From Cellulophaga sp. 20_2_10 (GTDB taxonomy: Bacteria; Bacteroidota; Bacteroidia; Flavobacteriales; Flavobacteriaceae): a stretch of 64,000 nucleotides of DNA. The DNA lies in contig NZ_JAMCOJ010000010.1 of the NCBI RefSeq assembly GCF_023476645.1, forward strand, positions 58,821 to 122,820. The letters run 5' to 3'. This document shows, in pieces, positions 1 through 8,911 of the stretch. Under the pieces are notes generated by a model. That model saw nothing but the letters and a program-made list of their open reading frames with translations, had not been told where the DNA came from and searched no databases. How positions within the stretch are numbered: the first letter of the stretch is position 1; each line of letters starts with the position of its first letter. The position numbers and the translations under genes are program-made.

Positions 1-429
1 GCTTTTAGAGCCTTCTATTTTTATATTTTGATAATCATATTTGCTACTACGAATAGCATTTAACGTAGCAATTTCATTTTCTTTAGCCTCTATGTTTATA
101 GTACTATTTTCTAAAAACAAAGGAATTGTAAGCCGGTCTCCTCGCTTTTTTATAGTATCTTCTACCGTAATAAAATATAAAGCAGGTTTATTTGTTTTAC
201 CTATAAACTGAAACCCGCCTTTCTTTAGTATCGTAGTTTTACTTATTTCCGTACCATTATTAAAATAGTCTGGGCTTTGTAACTTTAAGGTAATTTCTAC
301 GCCCTCTACTACTCCTTTTAAATTACCATTAATGGTATACACCTCTTCAATTTCACCTGTATTTGTTTTATTCTCTTTACAAGAAAAACACAACACAAAT
401 AACATAATTAAGCTTAATATTTTTTTCAT
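1..429 (-). CDS. DUF4369-type lipoprotein, N-terminal part (cut by window edge)
   Basis: This is the N-terminal 143 residues of a lipoprotein; the rest lies before base 1. It begins MKKILSLIMLFVLCFSC, a signal peptide ending in a lipobox with Cys17. The following region (INGNLKGVVEGVEITLKL, then KKGGFQFIGK) has the look of the DUF4369 beta domain that precedes an AhpC/TSA-thioredoxin domain in many Bacteroidota proteins. That C-terminal domain is not visible, so its presence is inference. It is last in the fecR-susC-susD-MORN series on the minus strand. Such thiol-disulfide lipoproteins often sit beside SusCD pairs. The start is the only ATG with a signal peptide behind it. Confidence 0.75.
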   Translation of the reverse strand, partial: MKKILSLIMLFVLCFSCKENKTNTGEIEEVYTINGNLKGVVEGVEITLKLQSPDYFNNGTEISKTTILKKGGFQFIGKTNKPALYFITVEDTIKKRGDRLTIPLFLENSTINIEAKENEIATLNAIRSSKYDYQNIKIEGSKS

Positions 430-483
430 TATATATTTTTGATTTTGTAAAACTCCTATTAATATTAAGATGGTTTTATCCTG

Positions 484-509
484 CTTACAAACATAAAAGT
501 GTTTGCAAG
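484..509 (-). other. Inverted repeat between MORN gene and lipoprotein gene
   Basis: Ten-base arms CTTACAAACA and TGTTTGCAAG pair with one mismatch around a 6-base loop. There is no clear T-run on the minus strand after it, so it is more likely an RNA-processing or stabilising hairpin, or a weak terminator, than a classical terminator. Confidence 0.35.
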
Positions 510-539
510 TAAACTAATAACAATATAAAAACTAGTTGT

Positions 540-1211
540 TTACACAGAAATTACCACGTGCCAATTTCCTTTTTGATAGATATCAAAAACAGCATTGTAC
601 CTAACATTACTTATGGTAAAACTCACTTCTATTCTCTCTAAGGGAAAATTAGCATTGGTAATTGTTTTTACATTGGCAATTACCTCTACAAGAGAATTTT
701 TATTATCACTTATATCTAATACGCCAGAAGATATCTGTGCGCCATTAGAGTAAACTTCAAAACTAACTTGGTTAAGTGTTCCTGCTTTCTTTTGAAAATC
801 TATATTTCTAATTCCACTATCTGATGTAACCTTGTATGGTTCTTTATATTTACCTAAATACTCATTATCTTTAAAATAACCGTCTTCAGTTTTTACTATA
901 GCTTTGTTACCATCTAAAGTTATTTTTTTGCCTTTACCATCCATTTCTCCTTTAGAAAACTCACCTATGTAATAGCTTCCATTTCCCCAAGTATAGGTTC
1001 CTTGCCCGTGCGGCAGTCCTTTTTTAAATTCTCCTTCATATACATCTTCTATACCTAAAGCTTTGCCTTGACCATTTGCTAAACCTTTTTTGGTTTCTCC
1101 TTTATACTCTTGACCTATAGCCTCTAGCTTAACTGCTCCTTTTTGTTGTGCATAGTTTAAATTAATAGTCAAAACCAGAACTAAAAATAATATTGCTTTA
1201 TATTTTTTCAT
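540..1211 (-). CDS. Secreted MORN-repeat protein
   Basis: A 223-residue exported protein. Residues 1-21 form a signal peptide ending LNYAQ. Residues about 40-100 contain MORN-type repeats (YEGEFKKGLPHGQGTYTWGNG followed by YYIGEFSKGEMDGKG), which form beta-hairpin scaffolds. The C-terminal half (about 110-223) is a beta-rich region I do not recognise. MORN repeats usually mediate protein or lipid contacts and have no catalytic role. The gene lies 58 bp downstream of susD on the same strand, separated by a hairpin, so it probably belongs to the SusCD transcription unit. Its role there is unknown. Confidence 0.8.
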   Translation of the reverse strand: MKKYKAILFLVLVLTINLNYAQQKGAVKLEAIGQEYKGETKKGLANGQGKALGIEDVYEGEFKKGLPHGQGTYTWGNGSYYIGEFSKGEMDGKGKKITLDGNKAIVKTEDGYFKDNEYLGKYKEPYKVTSDSGIRNIDFQKKAGTLNQVSFEVYSNGAQISSGVLDISDNKNSLVEVIANVKTITNANFPLERIEVSFTISNVRYNAVFDIYQKGNWHVVISV

Positions 1212-1227
1212 ACTTTTTAATATTATT

Positions 1228-1262
1228 AGAGCAACCTTTTAGGGACTTAAAAAGGGTGCTCT
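1228..1262 (-). other. Intercistronic hairpin between susD and MORN gene
   Basis: Arms AGAGCAACCTTTT (1228-1240) and AAAAGGGTGCTCT (1250-1262) pair with one mismatch over 13 bases. No T-run follows on the minus strand, so this looks like an mRNA-stabilising or processing hairpin that could set susD expression apart from the downstream genes. Confidence 0.45.
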
Positions 1263-1269
1263 TAAATTA

Positions 1270-2616
1270 TTACTCTCTTATATTTTGTTTCATATTCGGA
1301 TTAAAATTCATTGTCTCTGGTGGAATAGGAAACACATACCTACTAGAATTTGGTTGTAAAATATATTCCTCTTCTTCTAAATTATGTGTTATTGTTTTCG
1401 CATATCCCGACTCTAGATTTAGCCTTTTTAAATCAAACCAACGCACACCTGTAGACATCATTTCTCTGCGTCTTTCCTCTAGCACAAAAGTTAATGCCTG
1501 TTCCTTTGTTGTAACTCCCTCAATATCTACGTAGTCTACAATACGATTTCTACGTAATTCATTTAAATCATCTAAAACATCTGATACACTAGCGTCTAAA
1601 AGTCTTGCATTACATTCTGCTCTAATAACATACATTTCTGACACGGAAACACAATGATTACTTAGTGTAGAATAAGATTTTTGCATAAGTCCTCTCCAGC
1701 TTAAAGCCCAAATACCGTTTACTCTAATATCATTATCCAAATCGTAAAGTGCTTGTGTCTCCTGGGTCATACTACCGCCTGTATACCCATAAGATCCAGA
1801 AAAATACCTGTTTACATATTGCTCACTATTATACAAAACACCTAAATTTTCGTTGGTTGTATAATCTGCTAAATCCCCATGCACTTCTAAAGCTAAATTG
1901 GCATTTTCTCTAGCTTTTTCATAGTCTCCCATTTGCAAATAAACTCTAGCCAACAAACCATAACCAGCAGCCCTACCTGCTCTAGTTATACCTTTTGGAT
2001 CTATAGGCAAATCGTTAACAGACTCATTTAAATCCTTTAAAATAAAATCGTAAGTCTCTTGCAAAGTAGATCTTTGTTTGCTTTCTGCTAAAACATCAGG
2101 AATTGTAACCACAGGAACTCCTAAATCTATATTTGCGGTAGATTTAGTGTATTGTTTTGCAAAAGCATTGACTAAAATAAAATACTCATAAGAGCGCATT
2201 GTACGTGCTTCTGCTTTTATCTCTTTCTTTGCCTGAGAATCTTTTCCTGTTGCCTTATCAATACCTTTTACAATAAAATTATACGTATAAATATTCTCAT
2301 AAGATCTGTTCCAAAGGTTCACTTGTGAATTAATAGGAAACAAATCTGCCTCCCATTTTAAGTACCTAATTGGTAAATTTTCTGGACTTGTTATATCTCC
2401 CAGAAAAGAAATTATTGGCTCCGCATCATCTGCAGAAATAAATAAAATTTCCTCGTCTGATGTGCTATGGATTGAATAGGCACCACCAACCAGTAAACGA
2501 TCAAAATCTTCTATTTTCTCTGGTATTAACTTACCTATTGGTTCTACATCTAAATACTCATTACAACTAGTTAATCCTAGTAGTAGTACTATTGTATATA
2601 TTATATGATTTTTCAT
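1270..2616 (-). CDS. SusD/RagB-family nutrient-binding outer-membrane lipoprotein
   Basis: A 448-residue surface lipoprotein of the SusD/RagB family. SusD proteins act as the lid and ligand-binding partner of SusC-type TonB-dependent channels. The lipobox is at LLLGLTSC (Cys18), followed by NEYLDVEPIGKL, a typical SusD N-terminus. Family marks include the TPR-like helices around 120-250 (AEARTMRSYEYFILVNAFA, AAGYGLLARVYLQMGDYEKA) and the C-terminal region ERRREMMSTGVRWFDLKR near 385, ending in FPIPPETMNFNP. Length is at the short end for the family (usually 450-600). The gene starts 15 bp after the susC stop, the standard susC-susD order. The substrate cannot be told: no glycoside hydrolase or peptidase gene is adjacent. 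Confidence 0.93.
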   Translation of the reverse strand: MKNHIIYTIVLLLGLTSCNEYLDVEPIGKLIPEKIEDFDRLLVGGAYSIHSTSDEEILFISADDAEPIISFLGDITSPENLPIRYLKWEADLFPINSQVNLWNRSYENIYTYNFIVKGIDKATGKDSQAKKEIKAEARTMRSYEYFILVNAFAKQYTKSTANIDLGVPVVTIPDVLAESKQRSTLQETYDFILKDLNESVNDLPIDPKGITRAGRAAGYGLLARVYLQMGDYEKARENANLALEVHGDLADYTTNENLGVLYNSEQYVNRYFSGSYGYTGGSMTQETQALYDLDNDIRVNGIWALSWRGLMQKSYSTLSNHCVSVSEMYVIRAECNARLLDASVSDVLDDLNELRRNRIVDYVDIEGVTTKEQALTFVLEERRREMMSTGVRWFDLKRLNLESGYAKTITHNLEEEEYILQPNSSRYVFPIPPETMNFNPNMKQNIRE

Positions 2617-2631
2617 TTTTTTAATTTTTTA

Positions 2632-5600
2632 TTAGAAACTAACATTAATACCTAAACTAAACGCTGGTCTTACGGGGAAATACCTTGCTCCTATTCCATG
2701 AGCTTCTGGGTCTATACCTTCATCATTATTAGCTATTAACCATAGGTTGTTACCCCTAAGGTTAATATTTGCACTTTTTATACCTAATGTCTTTGTTAAA
2801 TCTGTTGGCAACGAGTACCCTAAAATCACCTCTCTTAATCTAATAAAACCAGCATCTACAACATTTTTGGTACTGTATTTAGAAAAAGTAGATGTATACA
2901 AATCTGATGACGATTTGCTAATTGCAGGGACATCTGTAAACGCCTCATCTCCTGGCTGCTGCCATGCGTATTGCGCATTTGAGTTTACATTTTGTGGCCT
3001 GCTATAAATCTGATCTCCGTTATAAGAATCTTTAAGTAATTTATGTCCTTGATTTGTTACAAACATAAATGATAAACTTAAATTTTTGTATGTAATGTTG
3101 TTTGAAAAAGAACCTGTAAAGGTTGGACTTAATGTACCAGCATATACTAAATCTTCTTTTACCACGTCTCTATATGGACTAAAATACCCTTCTACTGTTT
3201 TTATCTCCCCACTGTTGGTCTTTATTCTAGCATTACCATTTTCATCTAAACCAGCCCAGTCAAAAACATAGAAGCTATTTGCAGGATTACCCTCTAAACT
3301 TTGTGGCCTTTGAGCTAAGAAAACAGGATATTGTTCATTAACAAATACCTCTTTAACTTTGTTTTTATTATGCCTTAAAACAATGTTAGATGTCCATATA
3401 AAATTGTTTGTTCTAACATTAGTTGTTCCTAGAGATACTTCTATACCATCATTAGTTATAGATGCATCATTTTTAAGTACATAATTACTTCCGTTTGTTG
3501 GGTCATTTTTACCAAAAGCAAAAATGTCTGTTGTATTTTTCTTGTAATAATCTACTCCTAGCTTAACATTGTTATTAAACATCGCTATATCTAATCCTAC
3601 GTTTTTAGTAGATGTACGTTCCCAGCGTAAATTACTAATTGCAGGAGTTGTAATTTCTAATCCTTCTACACCACCAGCTCTTGAAGACAAGGCGTAAGAT
3701 GCAATATCAAAAGGGCCATATAAATTAGCTATATTTCCATTAACACCGTAAGAACCTCTTATCGCTAAATTGCTTATAAAATCTACATCAAAAAAGTCTT
3801 CGTTGTCTATATTCCATTTACCGCCTACAGACCAAAATGGCTTATATCTATACTTAGGATCTGTGCCAAAAAGGTTAGATTGATCTAAACGAATACTACC
3901 TGTTAACACATATTTTCTATCAAAATCATAACTCATATTACCATATGCAGAAAAGAACCTGTTTGTACTCTCAGTTATTCTATCATTAAAGTTTATTCCT
4001 CCAGACAATATACCTATTGGGTGGTTAATATTATCAACAGTGCTATTACTTGCAGACCCAATTCTATACTTATCTACTGGTAAAGTATTTAATGAAAACT
4101 CATCATACCCAAACCTATCTGTTGTTATGCTAGAGTTAAACATATGCCTAACCTCTGAGCCAGCTAAAGCTCTTATATTATGTTTACCAAAACTTACCTC
4201 ATAATCTAATTGTACTCTACCCGTATAGGCATTAGAGTCTCCTCTGGTTTCTATAATTCTGCCTCCTCTTGGGATGTTTAGCGTTGTATTATCTCCATTA
4301 TAATCTACTGGTGATAAATTATTTACAAGAGATCTAATCTCGTAAGATTCTTCTGTTGCAATTCTGGTGTTTCTATTAGAGCCAGATTCATATTTAAAAC
4401 CAAAAGTTCCGCGTAATCCTTTTGCTAAATCTGCATGTAACATCGCCTGTATACGTGCATTTAGACCATAGCTTTCTTGGGTGTAACTTTTTAATTCATT
4501 TAACGGATAATAGGTTTCATCATACAAACCTAAATCTACTAGACGTTGTATTTCTATTGGATCTTTACCTCCGTACAATCCTCCACTTGCTATTGCACCA
4601 AATTCCCCCACGGTACCGACAGTAACTGGTAACGGGTTTCCGTTTTCATCAGCAAACAACTCATAAGAACTTATTTGATTTAAAACAATTTCTCTATTGT
4701 ATGGTATAGATTTATTGTTTGAAAAAGTTAAATTTCCATTTATATCTAACTTCACTTTTTTAGAAATATCCGTACTATTCTGAAAATCGAAAATAGTACG
4801 TTCAGATTTATCACCTACAAATGAAGACTTACTACTTGTATAGTTTAAAGTAGCTCTAAAAACATTATTATCTCCACCACCACTAATACTTAAGTTGTGC
4901 TGATGTTCTATTGGACTTTGTGTAAAGTAATCTGAAATTTGAGATAGATTATCTCTACTTCTTAATGGATTAATGCGTGCATCTACCTGAGCTTGAGTAA
5001 GGCTCCCTTCATTCATAGCCGCCATTGCATTAAAAACCGCCGTACGTGCATCTGGGGAATCATAAAAGTGATTATTTGCCAAAGTCCACTCATACGTATG
5101 GTATGCGTATGATGCCTGGTTTTGCGCTCCAATAATCTGAGCATCTACCAAATCTGAAGAAGATAATCTGTTTAATCTATAATCTACATCTGGTTTTAAA
5201 GTGTATGTAGAGTTCTGAGTGTAGTTTATACTTAAAGTTCCCTTTTTACCTCTTTTAGTTGTAATTACTATTACACCGTTTGCCGCCTGTGCACCGTAAA
5301 TTGAAGCTGCACCTGCATCTTTTAACACTGTAACCGTTTCTATATCATACGGGTTAACCTGAGAAATATCTGTAGTTACCGGAAAACCATCTATAACTAA
5401 TAATGGAGCCGAGTTACCATTTAGCGTACTTATACCTCTAATATCTATCTTTTTTCCTCCTTCATTATCGGGATCAGAAGTTATACCTAAACCAGCTATT
5501 TTACCTTCTAGTGCATTTATTAAATTAGACCTACCTCTTTTTTCTAATTCTTCTCCTTTAACAGTAGTTGCAGATCCAGTAGATTGTTCTACAGATCTTT

Positions 5601-6255
5601 TTTCATAACCCGTTAAAATTACTTCTTCTAAAACATTAGCATCTTCTATCAAAATTACATCAATGTTCTTTTTGTTACCTACTACAACCTCTTGCGTTTT
5701 GTAACCTAAAAAAGAAAATACTAAAATGTTATTTTGGTCTGGTACTACAAGCTCATAATTACCATCTATATCTGTGCCTGTACCAGTTCTTTTTCCCTTA
5801 ACAATAATATTAACTCCCAAAATAGGAACACCTGTAGCATCCGTAACATTACCTGTAACTTTTTGCTGAAAAAGACTAGCTAATAGACTTCTCTTTTTAA
5901 TTAAAATATTATTATTCTCTGAAACTATTAAGTCAAAATCTTCTGTAACCAAGCTCTTTTTTAAAAGAGCATTTGCACTTATAACACCTTGTTTCACCGA
6001 AATTTCAGGGTAATTATCAAAAATACCTTCTTGATAAATAAACTTATAATCTGTTTGCTTCATGATAAGATCAAAAACCTCATCTATGGATAATGTCTTA
6101 TTACTTGTAATAGTAACTTTAGAGTTCTGAGAAATCGCATTATTTGGGGCAAAACCTAGTGCCGTGAGGCAAAAAAAGAAAATAAGTGTTCTCATAATAG
6201 TAGTAAGTAGCCTTTTTCTAAAATAGAAAAGGACAGAGGTTAATTTAATTTCCAT
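2632..6255 (-). CDS. SusC/RagA-family TonB-dependent outer-membrane transporter with STN signalling domain
   Basis: A 1207-residue outer-membrane importer. In order: signal peptide (hydrophobic core around 21-40); an STN/secretin-type signalling domain at about 50-105 (SIDEVFDLIMKQTDYKFIY); a carboxypeptidase-regulatory-like beta domain at about 132-205 (VTGNVTDATGVPILGVNIIVKG); a plug with NALEGKIAGLGI and LLVIDGFPV (about 240-340); then the 22-strand barrel ending in aromatic FSLGINVSF. The STN domain, with adjacent fecR and ECF sigma genes, indicates Fec-type surface signalling: ligand-loaded receptor contacts FecR, which releases sigma. The ATG at 6255 gives a 20-residue extension. The ATG at 6195 (MRTLIFFFCL) starts directly at a signal peptide and is equally plausible. 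Confidence 0.93.
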   Translation of the reverse strand: MEIKLTSVLFYFRKRLLTTIMRTLIFFFCLTALGFAPNNAISQNSKVTITSNKTLSIDEVFDLIMKQTDYKFIYQEGIFDNYPEISVKQGVISANALLKKSLVTEDFDLIVSENNNILIKKRSLLASLFQQKVTGNVTDATGVPILGVNIIVKGKRTGTGTDIDGNYELVVPDQNNILVFSFLGYKTQEVVVGNKKNIDVILIEDANVLEEVILTGYEKRSVEQSTGSATTVKGEELEKRGRSNLINALEGKIAGLGITSDPDNEGGKKIDIRGISTLNGNSAPLLVIDGFPVTTDISQVNPYDIETVTVLKDAGAASIYGAQAANGVIVITTKRGKKGTLSINYTQNSTYTLKPDVDYRLNRLSSSDLVDAQIIGAQNQASYAYHTYEWTLANNHFYDSPDARTAVFNAMAAMNEGSLTQAQVDARINPLRSRDNLSQISDYFTQSPIEHQHNLSISGGGDNNVFRATLNYTSSKSSFVGDKSERTIFDFQNSTDISKKVKLDINGNLTFSNNKSIPYNREIVLNQISSYELFADENGNPLPVTVGTVGEFGAIASGGLYGGKDPIEIQRLVDLGLYDETYYPLNELKSYTQESYGLNARIQAMLHADLAKGLRGTFGFKYESGSNRNTRIATEESYEIRSLVNNLSPVDYNGDNTTLNIPRGGRIIETRGDSNAYTGRVQLDYEVSFGKHNIRALAGSEVRHMFNSSITTDRFGYDEFSLNTLPVDKYRIGSASNSTVDNINHPIGILSGGINFNDRITESTNRFFSAYGNMSYDFDRKYVLTGSIRLDQSNLFGTDPKYRYKPFWSVGGKWNIDNEDFFDVDFISNLAIRGSYGVNGNIANLYGPFDIASYALSSRAGGVEGLEITTPAISNLRWERTSTKNVGLDIAMFNNNVKLGVDYYKKNTTDIFAFGKNDPTNGSNYVLKNDASITNDGIEVSLGTTNVRTNNFIWTSNIVLRHNKNKVKEVFVNEQYPVFLAQRPQSLEGNPANSFYVFDWAGLDENGNARIKTNSGEIKTVEGYFSPYRDVVKEDLVYAGTLSPTFTGSFSNNITYKNLSLSFMFVTNQGHKLLKDSYNGDQIYSRPQNVNSNAQYAWQQPGDEAFTDVPAISKSSSDLYTSTFSKYSTKNVVDAGFIRLREVILGYSLPTDLTKTLGIKSANINLRGNNLWLIANNDEGIDPEAHGIGARYFPVRPAFSLGINVSF

Positions 6256-6305
6256 AAATTTACATGTTGTTAATTGGTTAATTATTTAATTAGTTAGTTA
6301 CTCAC

Positions 6306-6354
6306 AAAAGGGGATAAAGCTTTATACTTTGGACGGTCTAAACTTTACCCCTTA
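6306..6354 (-). other. Long hairpin between fecR and susC
   Basis: Arms AAAAGGGGATAAAG (6306-6319) and CTTTACCCCTTA (6343-6354) pair almost completely around a 23-base loop. On the minus strand the hairpin follows the fecR stop and is trailed by only TTTT. It may be a partial terminator that uncouples fecR from susC, leaving susC to be driven by its own sigma-dependent promoter. Confidence 0.5.
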
Positions 6355-6360
6355 TTTTTT

Positions 6361-7500
6361 TTATTCAATAATTACGGTTTTATTATTTATTTCATAGTTG
6401 TTTATTACACTAGAGTTTTTAATTGCATCTAAAATTTCTTCTATAGATTGATCCTTACTTACAACACCTTTAAATGTTATTTCATCCAAGTTTTTGTTTT
6501 TTATAACTACATCCATATCATACCATCTAGATAATACTTTCATAATATAAGGCAACGGTTTTCCCTTAAAACTGAAAACACCTTTTTTCCAAGATGTAAT
6601 TGTAAAAATGTCTTTTACTTTTCTAATTTCAATATCACTTGTTCCCAAACTAGTAATAGCTTGTTCATTGGGCTCCATAATATTATTGTTTTCTGTATTT
6701 TCTATTGCTATTTTACCTTCTACCAAAGTAGTATATATGTGCTCTTCATCTTTATAGGCTTTTATATTAAACTCTGTTCCCAAAACAGAAATGTCTTGAC
6801 CTGCAGATGACACTTTAAACTTAGAACCGTTGTGCTTTGTACTAGGTGAAACATCAAAATAAGCCTCGCCATATACCAACACTACTTCTCTACTTTCTCC
6901 TTTTACAAAAGATATCGGATACTTAAGTTTTGACTCAGAATTTAACCACACATCTGTACCATCTGCAAGTTTTATATGGTACTGTCCGCCCCTTGGAACG
7001 GTTAAATAATTATATATAGTTTCTGGTTTAGATGCTTTCTCATCTAAGTAAATAATGTCTACCCCGTTGCTACTTATATTTTTTGCAACAAAGTTTTTCC
7101 CTTTTTCTAAAGCAACTACAGAACCATCCTCTAATGTTAAGCTTGCTTTATAGGTGCCTGTTTCTATATTATTATTTACAATTACAGGCGTTTTTACATT
7201 ATTTATATTTGTTTTTATAAAGAAATAAGTCCCAACACACGCAAACAACAAAAAGATAGCCGCATATTTAAATACTGCCTTGTAATTAATTCTCTTTTTT
7301 ATTTTAGACTTAAACTGATATAAACCTTCCTCATAATTAAAATCTGTTTTTAAATTAATGAGGTAGTTTAACTCCACATACTCTTTAAAGTATATTTTGT
7401 TTTCATCTTTGTTTAATAACTCTTTTAACAATGTTGTTTCTTCATCGTTTAAATCGTTATTTATAAACTTAACAATTAAATATTCTAGTTTTTTGTGCAT
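6361..7500 (-). CDS. FecR-family anti-sigma factor
   Basis: A 379-residue inner-membrane signal transducer. Residues 1-70 are the cytoplasmic anti-sigma region; one membrane segment lies near 74-96 (FKYAAIFLLFACVGTYFFI). The periplasmic FecR domain spans about 120-290, with the family motif LTVPRGGQYHIKLADGTDVWLN near 165-187. A DUF4974-like domain closes the protein (about 305-379, FSFKGKPLPYIMKVLSRWYDM). It should hold the neighbouring ECF sigma factor inactive until the STN domain of the SusC protein signals. It is divergent from the sigma gene and upstream of susC, the usual arrangement in Bacteroidota polymer-utilisation loci. Confidence 0.93.
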   Translation of the reverse strand: MHKKLEYLIVKFINNDLNDEETTLLKELLNKDENKIYFKEYVELNYLINLKTDFNYEEGLYQFKSKIKKRINYKAVFKYAAIFLLFACVGTYFFIKTNINNVKTPVIVNNNIETGTYKASLTLEDGSVVALEKGKNFVAKNISSNGVDIIYLDEKASKPETIYNYLTVPRGGQYHIKLADGTDVWLNSESKLKYPISFVKGESREVVLVYGEAYFDVSPSTKHNGSKFKVSSAGQDISVLGTEFNIKAYKDEEHIYTTLVEGKIAIENTENNNIMEPNEQAITSLGTSDIEIRKVKDIFTITSWKKGVFSFKGKPLPYIMKVLSRWYDMDVVIKNKNLDEITFKGVVSKDQSIEEILDAIKNSSVINNYEINNKTVIIE

Positions 7501-7567
7501 TATTATTAAAATGTATATTGTTATGTAGTAAAAGATAGAAAAAACCCTATGTTTTATTTTTTTTTAT

Positions 7568-7575
7568 CACATTTG
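7568..7575 (+). promoter_or_regulatory. Possible -7 box for the ECF sigma gene
   Basis: CACATTTG differs from the Bacteroidota -7 consensus TAnnTTTG only in the first base. Transcription would begin near 7581, about 25 bases before the inferred start of the sigma reading frame. No clear -33 TTG is visible at the right distance. Confidence 0.3.
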
Positions 7576-7605
7576 CACATTATCAAAATGTAAAAACGAC
7601 AAAAA

Positions 7606-8154
7606 ATTATCATAAATAAAAAGATAAATAGCGTTCAAAACTCATTAAAAAAAGGAGATTCTGCTTTTTTTGAAGAGCTCTATGCTCAATATTTTTCTAA
7701 GCTCTGCAAGTATTTGCTAAATTATACATCAGACAAGAATTTAATACATGATATTGTACAAGATTCTTTTATGTACTTATGGACAAATAAGAAAAAAATA
7801 AAAATTAATACTTCTTTAAATAGCTATTTATATAGAATGACTTACAATAAGTTAATGGACCATTTTAGAAAAAAAAGTAAGGTAGATGCTGACTTAATGG
7901 GATATTACAAAAGTATTGTAGATAGTATAGAGGAGACAGATTCTTCATTAAAAGAAGAAAAATTAACCCTATTGGATAAGTGCATAGAAGATTTACCAAA
8001 ACGATGTAAAAACGTCTTTTATAGCAAAAAAATAAAAGGATTAAAAAGTAAAGAAATAGCTATAGATCTTAATATTTCAGTTAAAACTGTAGAGGCACAT
8101 ATTACTAAAGCATATGTGCTTTTAAGAGCTTGTTTAAATCCAAAAACGACATAA
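7606..8154 (+). CDS. ECF sigma-70-family RNA polymerase sigma factor (non-standard start)
   Basis: An ECF sigma factor with regions 2 and 4: FFEELYAQYFSKLCKYL, then IVQDSFMYLW (region 2), and region 4 with LPKRCKNVFYSKKIKGLKSKEIA and ISVKTVEAHITKA. The first standard start in this frame is TTG at 7714, but that would delete the conserved start of region 2. The frame is open and clearly coding from at least 7624 (NSVQNSLKKGDSAFFEEL) back to a stop at 7591. There is no ATG, GTG or TTG in that stretch, only ATT (7606), ATC (7609) and ATA (7612, 7624). I place the start at ATT 7606 because it gives the usual family length; this is inference. An ATG at 7588 is followed at once by TAA. Divergent from fecR, its expected inhibitor. 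Confidence 0.8.
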   Translation: MIINKKINSVQNSLKKGDSAFFEELYAQYFSKLCKYLLNYTSDKNLIHDIVQDSFMYLWTNKKKIKINTSLNSYLYRMTYNKLMDHFRKKSKVDADLMGYYKSIVDSIEETDSSLKEEKLTLLDKCIEDLPKRCKNVFYSKKIKGLKSKEIAIDLNISVKTVEAHITKAYVLLRACLNPKTT

Positions 8155-8183
8155 AAAAAACCTTCATTGCTGAAGGTTTTTTA
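8155..8183. terminator. Bidirectional intrinsic terminator
   Basis: Stem AAAACCTTCA / TGAAGGTTTT with a 4-base loop, A-run before and T-run after. It serves both the sigma gene on the plus strand and the XRE-cupin gene on the minus strand. Confidence 0.85.
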
Positions 8184-8202
8184 CTTTATCCAATTACAAT
8201 TT

Positions 8203-8760
8203 TTAATGCAATAAGTAAATTTTAAGCAACAAGGCCGGTTCACTAAATCTATTAGAGATACCGTGTGCTACCGTACCATCAAAAAACAATAAATCTCCTT
8301 TATCTAGCGTAATATCATTGCCTTTTAACGTGTACGTTGGCGAACCACTTAACACATAAACAAGTTCATTAGCATTCGTAGAAATTGGTTTTCTAATTGC
8401 ATGCGGTTGTACAGTAATTAAATACACACGCATACTTTCTCCCTTAGAGGAGTTTGATAATAAATGTGTGTACTCTAATTGCTCAGAATCTTCACGATCT
8501 TCTTTAACGCCTGCTCCGTTTTTAATAAGAATGTAATCGCCATCAATACTTGAAGAAAGTTCTAACTCCGAAAGCTCTATCTGTAATGTTTGCATAATTT
8601 TTAGCAAAACAGGTAAAGACGGAGTTGTCCTAAGGTTCTCAATCTTTGAAATTAACCCTGCACTTACGCCCGTTCTCTTGGCAACTTGCTGGAGGGTCAA
8701 GTTTCTTTTTTGGCGAGCCAGCTTTAGCTGTCTGCCAATGTTAATCAAAATGTCATCCAT
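8203..8760 (-). CDS. XRE-family transcriptional regulator with C-terminal cupin domain
   Basis: A 185-residue regulator. Residues 8-62 form an XRE helix-turn-helix (LKLARQKRNLTLQQVAKRTG, then VSAGLISKIENLRTTPSLP). Residues about 105-185 are a cupin_2 beta-barrel (NELVYVLSGSPTYTLKG, LDKGDLLFFDGTVAHGIS), which usually binds a small-molecule effector. Proteins of this build regulate catabolic or transport genes. It lies about 150 bp downstream of the molybdate-type ABC genes on the same strand and may regulate them, though nothing in the sequence proves this. Length is normal for the family. Confidence 0.9.
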   Translation of the reverse strand: MDDILINIGRQLKLARQKRNLTLQQVAKRTGVSAGLISKIENLRTTPSLPVLLKIMQTLQIELSELELSSSIDGDYILIKNGAGVKEDREDSEQLEYTHLLSNSSKGESMRVYLITVQPHAIRKPISTNANELVYVLSGSPTYTLKGNDITLDKGDLLFFDGTVAHGISNRFSEPALLLKIYLLH

Positions 8761-8911
8761 AAAAAATCATTGGTTAGTGTAATAGTATGACTATCTACAA
8801 TTTATCAACTTCAAAAGTAAGGATTATTTATTTATAGTATAAGGATTACAAGTTTTGCTTTGTTAATGTAAGTCAAAGTATTAAAAACAAATAGAAATAA
8901 AACGTATTAAC

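Noticed and set aside
6306..6360. Plus-strand terminator with run of seven T at 6354-6360
   Set aside because: No plus-strand gene ends here. The hairpin is more sensibly read on the minus strand between fecR and susC.
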